Positions 1 through 5,138 of a DNA stretch of 6,318 nt are shown here, piece after piece. Within the stretch, counting starts at the first letter, position 1; every line of letters starts with the position of its first letter. A program made the position numbers and the translations under genes. This DNA is from an uncultured Collinsella sp. (GTDB lineage: Bacteria; Actinomycetota; Coriobacteriia; Coriobacteriales; Coriobacteriaceae): positions 1 through 6,318 of the forward strand of contig CABUWD010000114.1 in the NCBI GenBank assembly GCA_902495155.1, read 5' to 3'. The notes under the pieces are model-generated. The model searched no databases. It had not been told where the DNA came from and saw only the letters and a program-made list of their open reading frames with translations.

Positions 1-95
1 GCGATGACAATGCAGCCAACGACAGCCCAAATGCGAAGCGTCAGAATACGAGTATCGCGCAGCGTGCGGTCGGTTTGTTGGGGGTGCTCAATCAT
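1..95 (-). CDS. Start of a membrane protein, possibly AI-2E family transporter (partial)
   Basis: Only the first 31 codons are inside the window, and the gene runs off the low-coordinate edge. The ATG at 95-93 overlaps the TGA of the sigma factor gene by four bases (ATGA), the usual mark of translational coupling. The nearest upstream GGAG is about 13 bases away, so a dedicated ribosome binding site is weak. The peptide starts with a polar, charged stretch (MIEHPQQTDRTLRDTR) and turns hydrophobic at about residue 22 (IWAVVGCIVI), which looks like a short cytoplasmic N-terminus entering a first membrane helix. This pattern is common in AI-2E/PerM-type transporters (PF01594), and I have an impression that such genes sit here in Coriobacteriia. 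That assignment is inference from very little sequence. What is firm is a coupled membrane-protein ORF at the end of the sigma operon. Confidence 0.6.
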   Translation of the reverse strand, partial: MIEHPQQTDRTLRDTRILTLRIWAVVGCIVI

Positions 96-883
96 GAACG
101 AACCATCACTCCGTCGGGGTCGATCTTGTCCTGTATCTTCTTAAGGGTACGGCGCAGCAGGCGCGAAACCTGCACCTGCGAGATACCCAGCTTCTTGGCG
201 ATCTCGATCTGGGTCATGCCCTTCACAAAGCGCAGCTCGATAACCTCACGCTCACGCGGCGAGAAATCGCGGATGGCTTCCTCGATCACCAGGCGGTCAT
301 CGGTAAAATCGAGCTCGTTGTCGTCATCGGCATAGCGGTCGAGAATCGAGGGGGCATCATCGGAATCGGACGCGCCAGGAGCCTCGATGGGCACCGAGGT
401 ATAGGCCGAAGACGATTCCATGGCCTCCAGCACCTCGTCGACGGTCACACCCAGGTACTCAGCGATTTCTTCAACCTTAGGCGAGCGCTGCAACTCATTG
501 GTGAGCTTGTCGGTGGCCTGGTTGACCTTGGCAGAAAGCTCCTGCAAACGGCGCGGCACGCGCACGCTCCAGCCCTTATCACGGAAGTGACGCTTGATCT
601 CGCCCAGGATGGTAGGCGTGGCAAACGTGGTGAACTCGAGTCCGCGCTCAGGGTCAAAGCGGTCGATAGCCTTGAGCAGGCCCAAATAACCAACCTGCAT
701 CAGGTCATCGAGCGGCTCGCCGCGGTTCTTAAACTTGTTGGCAAGAAACCTTACCAGGTTCATGTGGGACATGACGAGCTGCTCGCGTGCGTCCGGGTCA
801 CCGGTCTCTTTATAGCGACGAAACAGCTCGCGGGTTTTCTCCTTGTCCCAAGCGGTCTTACCGCTCCGGGAACGTTCGGTCAT
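92..883 (-). CDS. SigB/SigF-family alternative RNA polymerase sigma factor
   Basis: A complete 263-residue sigma-70 family protein of the SigB/SigF/SigG group, which steers RNA polymerase to stress or developmental promoters. Region 2 spans about residues 34-105 and includes DDLMQVGYLGLLKAIDRFDP (59-78) and the highly typical FATPTILGEIKRHFRDKGWS (87-106), followed by VRVPRRLQEL. Region 3 follows at about 115-160, then an acidic linker (171-196). Region 4 ends in a helix-turn-helix at about 222-245 (GMTQIEIAKKLGISQVQVSR) after the PREREVIELRF motif. The length is normal for the family. The ATG at 883 is preceded by AAGGCGG at nine bases spacing and lies one base beyond the stop of the anti-sigma gene, so the two are surely made together. 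A SigB-like promoter heads the operon, suggesting self-activation. Whether it is functionally SigB or SigF cannot be told from sequence. Confidence 0.95.
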   Translation of the reverse strand: MTERSRSGKTAWDKEKTRELFRRYKETGDPDAREQLVMSHMNLVRFLANKFKNRGEPLDDLMQVGYLGLLKAIDRFDPERGLEFTTFATPTILGEIKRHFRDKGWSVRVPRRLQELSAKVNQATDKLTNELQRSPKVEEIAEYLGVTVDEVLEAMESSSAYTSVPIEAPGASDSDDAPSILDRYADDDNELDFTDDRLVIEEAIRDFSPREREVIELRFVKGMTQIEIAKKLGISQVQVSRLLRRTLKKIQDKIDPDGVMVRS

Positions 884-884
884 A

Positions 885-1262
885 TTAGATATCCGCCTTG
901 AGGTCGAGGGAAAGCGTCAGGGGCGCCGCAGTCTTTTCGTAGGAGTCGCACACGCTCGCCAAAATGAGCTCGGCATACACAGCGGCCTGGTCATCCTCGT
1001 CGACGGTGGCCTGGTCGCCAAAGGTAAAGGTCATGCCAACGTGAGATTCGTCGACATCGAATTTGATCGAGATGTCATCGGAATCAACAGCCGTGCAGCC
1101 GAAAATAAATGCTTCCTCGGCAGCCATACGAATGTCCTCGATGCGATCGACGGACATGGAGCAGAGCGCACCGACATTTGCCGCCGTCATGCGCACAAGG
1201 CGCGCCAGACGCGGGTCGCCGGCAACGGTCAGCGTAATGGGGCAAGTTGCTTCGCTACTCAT
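885..1262 (-). CDS. RsbW-like anti-sigma factor with degenerate ATP-binding site
   Basis: A 125-residue protein directly upstream of the sigma gene, whose size, position and pattern fit an RsbW/SpoIIAB-type anti-sigma factor (HATPase_c fold). The best match is RLARLVRMTAANVG plus IEDIRMAAEEA (residues 18-31 and 41-51), which aligns with the helix carrying the N-box of RsbW. The catalytic-type Glu (E50) is present, but the N-box Asn position is Phe (F54), and the DxG and glycine-rich GLG segments that hold ATP are not recognisable at residues 79-105. It may therefore bind the sigma factor without acting as a kinase. The ATG at 1262 is chosen because GAGGAG lies seven bases upstream. The reading frame is open for another 38 codons upstream, but that extension lies inside the preceding gene. 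It overlaps the upstream stop by eight bases. The family call is fair and the mechanism is inference. Confidence 0.75.
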   Translation of the reverse strand: MSSEATCPITLTVAGDPRLARLVRMTAANVGALCSMSVDRIEDIRMAAEEAFIFGCTAVDSDDISIKFDVDESHVGMTFTFGDQATVDEDDQAAVYAELILASVCDSYEKTAAPLTLSLDLKADI

Positions 1263-1845
1263 CGCAGGACTCCTCAGAGGTCTCGGCGGGCGTGTAGGTG
1301 TAATACTGGGCTGCTTTAGCAGCAGGCTTCTGTGCATCATTGTCACCAGCAGCGACATCGTCCCCGGCTTCGCCAATCAGGACACGCTCGGTCGGCTGCT
1401 CGGCTTCTTCGGCAGCGGAAAGCTTGCACTCAGCGTCGGCCGCGGGAGCCTTCACCTTGTTAAAGAGTTTCTGCACGGCACCTGCCGCAGAATCAGTCAC
1501 GCTCGACACAGCATTGCTGGCCTCGGCCATGCTACCGGTGACCTCAGAAATGTCGCGAACCACGGCTTCGACCTCTACGAGATTGGAGGTAAGGGCATCA
1601 ACTGCCGTCTTGCTCGACTTAAGCAGCGGCTCCATCTGGGCAAGCGCCGGCGTAAGCTCATCGACAGCGCCATCGAGCTTTGCCACCACAGGCTGAGCCT
1701 CGGCGATGGTGTTGTTGAGGTCGTTAACGGTCTTATCGAGCGAGTCGACAACGGTGCGGGTCTTGCGCAGGGTAAGCGCGAGCTCAACGATGGCCCACAC
1801 GCCGGCAACAGCGAGCAGCAGCAGGGCGATTTGAATGGGACTCAT
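1255..1845 (-). CDS. DUF948/YtxG-like membrane-anchored coiled-coil protein
   Basis: A 196-residue protein beginning with a single hydrophobic helix (about residues 3-24, PIQIALLLLAVAGVWAIVEL) with basic residues just after it (LRKTR). A long heptad-like region follows at about 28-130, rich in Val, Leu, Asp and Asn and resembling methyl-accepting or t-SNARE-type coiled coils (SLDKTVNDLNNTIAEAQPVV). The C-terminal 60 residues are Ala/Glu-rich and probably disordered. This matches DUF948 (PF06103), whose Bacillus member YtxG belongs to a SigB-controlled general stress operon. The biochemical role is unknown; a membrane-bound scaffold is inference. The ATG at 1845 is chosen because GGGAGG lies five bases upstream, although the frame is open further. 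It is the first gene after a SigB-like promoter and overlaps the anti-sigma gene by eight bases. Confidence 0.8.
   Translation of the reverse strand: MSPIQIALLLLAVAGVWAIVELALTLRKTRTVVDSLDKTVNDLNNTIAEAQPVVAKLDGAVDELTPALAQMEPLLKSSKTAVDALTSNLVEVEAVVRDISEVTGSMAEASNAVSSVTDSAAGAVQKLFNKVKAPAADAECKLSAAEEAEQPTERVLIGEAGDDVAAGDNDAQKPAAKAAQYYTYTPAETSEESCDE
1270..1275 (-). promoter_or_regulatory. Ribosome binding site of the anti-sigma gene
   Basis: GAGGAG on the minus strand, seven bases before the ATG at 1262. It fixes that start against the longer open frame reaching to 1376. It lies inside the last codons of the DUF948 gene. Confidence 0.8.
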
Positions 1846-1850
1846 ACAAG

Positions 1851-1856
1851 CCTCCC
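1851..1856 (-). promoter_or_regulatory. Ribosome binding site of the DUF948-like gene
   Basis: GGGAGG on the minus strand, five bases before the ATG at 1845. It supports that start over the upstream in-frame start at 1923, which would add 26 residues in front of the membrane helix and would include the putative promoter. Confidence 0.8.
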
Positions 1857-1885
1857 AAAGGAATCGATATACAGACGGTTTCCAT

Positions 1886-1903
1886 GGTACCCCAAAGGGG
1901 ACC
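1886..1903 (-). repeat. Small inverted repeat overlapping the -10 element
   Basis: GGTCCCC, a TTT loop and GGGG(T)ACC form a seven-pair stem with one bulged base. There is no U-run after it, so it is a poor terminator for rarA. Because it covers the GGGTAC box it could be an operator or simply a by-product of the promoter sequence. Confidence 0.35.
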
Positions 1904-1911
1904 GAACATGC
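1887..1911 (-). promoter_or_regulatory. Putative SigB/SigF-type promoter of the stress-sigma operon
   Basis: On the minus strand the -10-like hexamer GGGTAC (1892-1887) follows the -35-like GCAT (1911-1908) after 15 bases. This fits the GNNT-N14-16-GGGTA(C/T) consensus published for Streptomyces SigB, and the -10 element also resembles GGGTAT of Bacillus SigB and mycobacterial SigF promoters. It lies in the 100-base gap after rarA, 41 bases before the first gene of the operon, a sensible leader length. No convincing housekeeping -35/-10 pair was found in the same gap. Short motifs can arise by chance, and the sigma specificity in this organism is inferred. Confidence 0.5.
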
Positions 1912-1945
1912 CATGAGCAGCAACGTGGGACAAAATTATCAGCAG

Positions 1946-3295
1946 CTACTTCGGTGCATTCCCGCTGCGGTCGCGTTCACTTTGCTCTACGCGCCATTCT
2001 TCCCAACCGCGGCCGGCAGGCTGCCAAAATGCACCGCGTTCCAAGCCTTCGGGCAAATAGCGCTGATCGACCCAGCCTTCGGGATAATCGTGCGGATACT
2101 TATACACACCGTATTCATCGCTGCCCGGGCGATGGCGATCGCGCAGGTAGCTGGGCACCTCGCGAAGACCACTGCTGTGGATATCGGCTAGCGCCGCATC
2201 GATCGAGGCCTCGCACGCATTGGACTTGGGCGCCAAGCACACATAGAGCGCAGCTTGTGCAAGGTTAATGCGACATTCAGGATAGCCAATAACTTCAGCA
2301 GATTTAAAGGCAGCATGCGCCACCAAAAGCGCCTGCGGGTCGGCGTTGCCAACATCCTCAGAAGCGTGAATCATAATGCGGCGAGCGATAAACTTAGGAT
2401 CCTCCCCAGCATCGATCATGCGCGCGAGCCAATAGATCGTGGCATCGGGGTCGCTACCGCGCATAGACTTAATAAACGCACTGATGATGTCGTAGTGCAT
2501 GTCGCCGTTTTTGTCATACGTAAAGCCGCGACGCGGGTTGGCGATCTTCACGTCATCCACGGTGATGGGATAGCGCTCCCCCGCCGCAGGCGCTGGCGTT
2601 CCCTCGGTATCGGGACGCGTGACGGCAATCTCGCTCGCAAGCTCAAGCGTCGTGAGCGCCGAGCGAGCGTCACCCGCTGCCAGCGTGCAAATGGTCTTGA
2701 CCGTATCCTCATCGGCCGAGAACTTACCGTTCAAACCCTGCGGTGCCTCAAGCGCACGTTCAATAAGCGTGGCGATATCCTCATCCTTCAGATGCTCAAG
2801 CTCCACGACGCGACCACGTGAGAGCAGTGCCGAGTTGACCTCGAAGTACGGGTTCTCTGTCGTAGCGCCAATCATAATGACGGTACGGTTCTCAACTGCA
2901 TGCAGCAAGGCATCCTGCTGCGACTTAGAGAAGCGGTGAATCTCATCGATGAAAAGAATGGTACGGCGGTCGTAGGTATTCAGGCGCGTCTTGGCCTCAT
3001 CAATCACACGACGCAGGTCCTTCACGGTACCCGTGACGGCGCTGACCTCGACAAACTCGCTCTTGGTATGGTTGGCGATAATGTGGGCCAGCGTCGTCTT
3101 GCCCGTACCGGCAGGCCCGTACAGAATCACGCTCGAAAGCACGTCGTGCTCGATCGCGGCACGCAGCCATGAACCCTTACCGACGGCCTTTTGCTGGCCC
3201 ACGTACTCGTCGAGCGAATTGGGGCGCATGCGCACCGCAAGCGGCGCATTCTGAAAGGAACGCTCGCGCGTCGAAGCAGAAAAAAGGTCGTCCAT
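1946..3295 (-). CDS. rarA: Replication-associated recombination protein A (RarA/MgsA), AAA+ ATPase
   Basis: A 449-residue clamp-loader-like AAA+ ATPase that acts at stalled replication forks; the length is close to the E. coli protein (447). Visible motifs are LAVRMRPNSLDEYVGQ near the N-terminus (19-34), Walker A GPAGTGKT (60-67), Walker B ILFIDE (113-118), sensor 1 GATTEN (143-148), the arginine-finger region LLSRGRVVEL (157-166) and sensor 2 GDARSALTTLE (208-218). The C-terminal MgsA domain carries RGFTYDKNGDMHYD, MRGSDPDATIYWLARM, the YKYPHDYP motif (398-405) and QRYLPEGL (411-418). A short variable insert lies at about 223-245. The family normally begins MDxLF, and GGG lies six bases before the ATG at 3295. 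ATG at 3301 (two residues longer) and TTG at 3313 are also possible. It follows the dGTPase-like gene with about 60 bases between them and may be partly co-transcribed. Confidence 0.95.
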   Translation of the reverse strand: MDDLFSASTRERSFQNAPLAVRMRPNSLDEYVGQQKAVGKGSWLRAAIEHDVLSSVILYGPAGTGKTTLAHIIANHTKSEFVEVSAVTGTVKDLRRVIDEAKTRLNTYDRRTILFIDEIHRFSKSQQDALLHAVENRTVIMIGATTENPYFEVNSALLSRGRVVELEHLKDEDIATLIERALEAPQGLNGKFSADEDTVKTICTLAAGDARSALTTLELASEIAVTRPDTEGTPAPAAGERYPITVDDVKIANPRRGFTYDKNGDMHYDIISAFIKSMRGSDPDATIYWLARMIDAGEDPKFIARRIMIHASEDVGNADPQALLVAHAAFKSAEVIGYPECRINLAQAALYVCLAPKSNACEASIDAALADIHSSGLREVPSYLRDRHRPGSDEYGVYKYPHDYPEGWVDQRYLPEGLERGAFWQPAGRGWEEWRVEQSERDRSGNAPK

Positions 3296-3334
3296 AGCCA
3301 TCCCGTGTATCAATCAAAAACGTTTTCCACTAAC

Positions 3335-3340
3335 AGTATA
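3335..3340 (-). promoter_or_regulatory. Possible -10 box of a rarA promoter
   Basis: TATACT on the minus strand, about 40 bases before the rarA start, in an AT-rich gap within an otherwise GC-rich region. No good TTGACA-like -35 is seen 16-18 bases upstream, so this is a weak call. Confidence 0.3.
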
Positions 3341-3347
3341 CCGAATT

Positions 3348-3369
3348 TATACGAACTACCGTTCGTTAA
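3348..3369 (-). terminator. Hairpin over the dGTPase-like stop codon, weak terminator candidate
   Basis: On the minus strand TTAACGAAC and GTTCGT(A)TAA pair around a GGTA loop, giving nine pairs with one bulge; the TAG stop (3358-3356) begins at the last two loop bases. The stem is AT-rich and lacks a following U-run, so attenuation, RNA stabilisation or chance are all possible. Confidence 0.3.
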
Positions 3370-4603
3370 TATAGGTACGGTGCGGAAACTTCAATCCCGG
3401 AAACAGCTTGCTCGTGAGCTCGCAGAAATAACCGTCCGTCATGCTCGCAATGTAATCCACGACCGCCTGGTCCTTATCATCTTGCCAGGGATAGGTGCGA
3501 TCGTAGTAGGAAAGCTGCCGCTCAATGCGAGAAATGTGGTGCTTAAAGATATACGAAGACTCGTCACCTTCGTTTATATCCTGCAGGCAACGATCGTAAA
3601 GCTTTTCGAAGGCTTCGCGCAGCTCCACCTCGGAATCGCCTTCGATACCGCCCTTGCTATAGATCTTCTCGTAGTTCTCGCGCTTGGCTCGGCGGATTTC
3701 CTCAAACAGGTCCTCGCTCATCTCGATGCGCGGCTTACCATAGCTGTGCTCAACGATATCGATGGAGGCATGCGTGAGGATCCAACTGTTGTAGGCACCG
3801 CCCCGGCCATCATCAAAAGCGTCGGGTGACAGCAGGCCCGCCGCGATCGCATCCTGACGGTCACGACCGACGTAGGCAAGAATATCCGAGATGCGAACGA
3901 CGCAGCCCTCGAGCGTCATGGGACGCAGATGCCCAATTGCGCTATAGCCCGTGGCAATGCAATCCTCAACCGTCTGGTCAAACTGGTCAAAGGAGCTCAT
4001 GTCCGAGAGCTCAAACACACGCTGCTCGTACTCGCCGTTATGGCATAGCACGCCGTCGAGCGTCTGGAGCGACACGTTGCGGCCGTACAGTGTGTCGAGC
4101 ACGCGGACCGACTGCACGTTATGGAAAAAATAACGCCCCGTACGCTCATGATAGATATCGTTGAGGAAGCGCTCGCCGGCATGGCCGAAAGGCGTGTGTC
4201 CCAAGTCGTGACCCAGGCCAATCGCCTCGATCAGATCGCAATTGAGCCCCAGGGCGCGACCGATATCGCGCGCAATGCGCGAGACAAGCTGCACGTGCAA
4301 ACCGCGGCGTGACAGATCGTCATTGCTACGGAAGCTAAAGACCTGCGTTTTGCCTGCATAACGGGTGTACGCCGGAAGATGAAGTATCTTTTCGGTATCG
4401 CGCATAAACGCCGGACGCATAAGCGTGCCTTTGTCGGCGGCGCGATCAATACGACGAATGACCTGATCGTCGTTGCAACGATACGGGTTGACATAGCCCG
4501 AAGCACGATCGGCGGCAATGCGCTCGACAAGTTCGGGCGACAACGCTGAGGGAATACGGTCCATGCGCGCCTTAATGACGGCCGTTTCTTGATTAGATTC
4601 CAT
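3356..4603 (-). CDS. HD-domain dGTPase-like protein (deoxyguanosinetriphosphate triphosphohydrolase family)
   Basis: A 415-residue member of the Dgt-like HD phosphohydrolases, which cleave dNTPs to nucleoside and tripolyphosphate and so trim DNA precursor pools. The metal-binding HD set is intact: H103 (GLHVQLVSRIAR), H132-D133 inside IGLGHDLGHTPFGHAGE, and D240 (VRISDILAY). The region RYAGKTQVFSFRSNDDLSRR (81-100) matches the conserved stretch ahead of the first His, and FFHNVQSVRVL (159-169) matches the family's FxHNxQS segment. The rest is mostly helical, and the C-terminal part is less conserved. The ATG at 4603 is chosen because AAGGAG lies six bases upstream; the open frame continues to a TTG at 4630. 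It begins 31 bases after the prepilin peptidase gene, suggesting one transcript, and precedes rarA. Actual substrate preference (dGTP or several dNTPs) cannot be read from the sequence. Confidence 0.9.
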   Translation of the reverse strand: MESNQETAVIKARMDRIPSALSPELVERIAADRASGYVNPYRCNDDQVIRRIDRAADKGTLMRPAFMRDTEKILHLPAYTRYAGKTQVFSFRSNDDLSRRGLHVQLVSRIARDIGRALGLNCDLIEAIGLGHDLGHTPFGHAGERFLNDIYHERTGRYFFHNVQSVRVLDTLYGRNVSLQTLDGVLCHNGEYEQRVFELSDMSSFDQFDQTVEDCIATGYSAIGHLRPMTLEGCVVRISDILAYVGRDRQDAIAAGLLSPDAFDDGRGGAYNSWILTHASIDIVEHSYGKPRIEMSEDLFEEIRRAKRENYEKIYSKGGIEGDSEVELREAFEKLYDRCLQDINEGDESSYIFKHHISRIERQLSYYDRTYPWQDDKDQAVVDYIASMTDGYFCELTSKLFPGLKFPHRTYINER

Positions 4604-4609
4604 GGCATG

Positions 4610-4615
4610 CTCCTT
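4610..4615 (-). promoter_or_regulatory. Ribosome binding site of the dGTPase-like gene
   Basis: AAGGAG on the minus strand, six bases before the ATG at 4603. It rules against the upstream TTG at 4630 as the main start. Confidence 0.8.
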
Positions 4616-4634
4616 AAGAAGGATGCGCAATCGG

Positions 4635-5057
4635 TTACAAAGTGCAGCCCACGACCTCGATTATGGCAAAAATCGGCACTAAAAACGGGAGCAATGGCAG
4701 GGAGCGCGATTTTGTGAAGAGGCAGGAAAGGGCCAGAGCCAGGAGTGCGACGGCAAATGCCACGATGCCACCCATAGGGTCGAGCGTGCAAAGCGCGAAG
4801 AGCGCCTTGGCATCCCCCATGCCGATGCCCGGGATTTGGCGAAGACGACGCCAGAGGGACTCAGTCAGCACGAGAGCAAGATACACAATGACGGCAAGAC
4901 CCGCGTGGTCAAGCGCTGTGTTAACGCCTTTGTCGAGCCAAACGCCCACTAACGCCGTCACCGCACACGCACCGGCAAGTTCATTGGGAAAACGTCGCTG
5001 ACGGGCATCAATCGCCGCGCCGGCAAAGATGCAAATCCAAAACGGGATATAAAACAT
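4635..5057 (-). CDS. Small A24-family prepilin peptidase (TadV/CpaA-like)
   Basis: A 140-residue membrane protein of the type IV prepilin peptidase family, made only of the peptidase part with no N-terminal methylase domain. The two aspartates expected for this family are visible: D17 in AAIDARQRRFPNE, directly after the first helix, and D82 in the GxGMGDAK motif (PGIGMGDAK, 76-84). Hydrophobic segments at about 2-16, 26-42, 52-66, 84-112 and 119-136 make a multi-pass membrane protein. Such enzymes cut the leader of type IV or Tad pilins, or of competence pseudopilins. The ATG at 5057 has GAGGAGGT five bases upstream; the open frame reaches 5102 but would run into the terminator stem. No pilin or pilus assembly gene is in the window, so its substrate is unknown. 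It lies just after a terminator and 31 bases before the dGTPase-like gene, so it probably starts that transcript. Confidence 0.85.
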   Translation of the reverse strand: MFYIPFWICIFAGAAIDARQRRFPNELAGACAVTALVGVWLDKGVNTALDHAGLAVIVYLALVLTESLWRRLRQIPGIGMGDAKALFALCTLDPMGGIVAFAVALLALALSCLFTKSRSLPLLPFLVPIFAIIEVVGCTL

Positions 5058-5062
5058 CGAGT

Positions 5063-5070
5063 ACCTCCTC
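5063..5070 (-). promoter_or_regulatory. Ribosome binding site of the prepilin peptidase gene
   Basis: GAGGAGGT on the minus strand, five bases before the ATG at 5057. This is close to a perfect Shine-Dalgarno match and fixes the start. Confidence 0.85.
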
Positions 5071-5089
5071 GAGCTGCATCGCAAAAGCA

Positions 5090-5130
5090 AAAACCACCAC
5101 AAAGGTGCCTGTCCCCTTTGCGGTGGTTTT
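5090..5130 (-). terminator. Strong Rho-independent terminator after the glycosyltransferase gene
   Basis: In the minus-strand transcript, 5130-5115 and 5105-5090 pair over 16 positions with only one G-U wobble, around a nine-base loop. A run of U follows (UUUUUGCUUUUGC). The stem starts eight bases after the glycosyltransferase stop codon. The arms carry CCACCGCAAAGG and its partner, and together with the loop they contain a GGTGCCTGTCCCC core. That core resembles dispersed REP-like palindromes I recall from other bacterial genomes, so it may be a member of a repeat family serving as a terminator. On the plus strand the stem is followed by GGTGGTGGTT, a poorer U-run. Confidence 0.85.
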
Positions 5131-5138
5131 GGTGGTGG

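Noticed and set aside
843..1319. A 158-codon plus-strand open frame opposite the anti-sigma gene
   Set aside because: It is a mirror of the coding frames on the other strand, with no ribosome binding site or family resemblance.
1263..1376. Longer start for the anti-sigma protein, adding 38 residues
   Set aside because: The extension overlaps the DUF948 gene by over 100 bases and has no RsbW similarity, while a GAGGAG site stands before the ATG at 1262.
1931..1942. GATAAT on the minus strand just after rarA as a housekeeping -10 box
   Set aside because: No matching -35 lies 16-18 bases upstream, and the extended TG is at the wrong distance.
1063..2268. A 401-codon plus-strand open frame across the DUF948 gene and the end of rarA
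   Set aside because: It is antisense to three well-supported minus-strand genes, its translation is rich in Arg, His and Gly with no recognisable domain, and it runs through the intergenic promoter region.
3191..3829. A 212-codon plus-strand open frame across the rarA/dGTPase junction
   Set aside because: It spans two minus-strand genes and their junction, and its hydrophobic look comes from reading the opposite strand of a helical protein.
5058..5102. Longer start for the prepilin peptidase, adding 15 residues
   Set aside because: It would begin inside the terminator stem, whereas a near-perfect ribosome binding site precedes the ATG at 5057.
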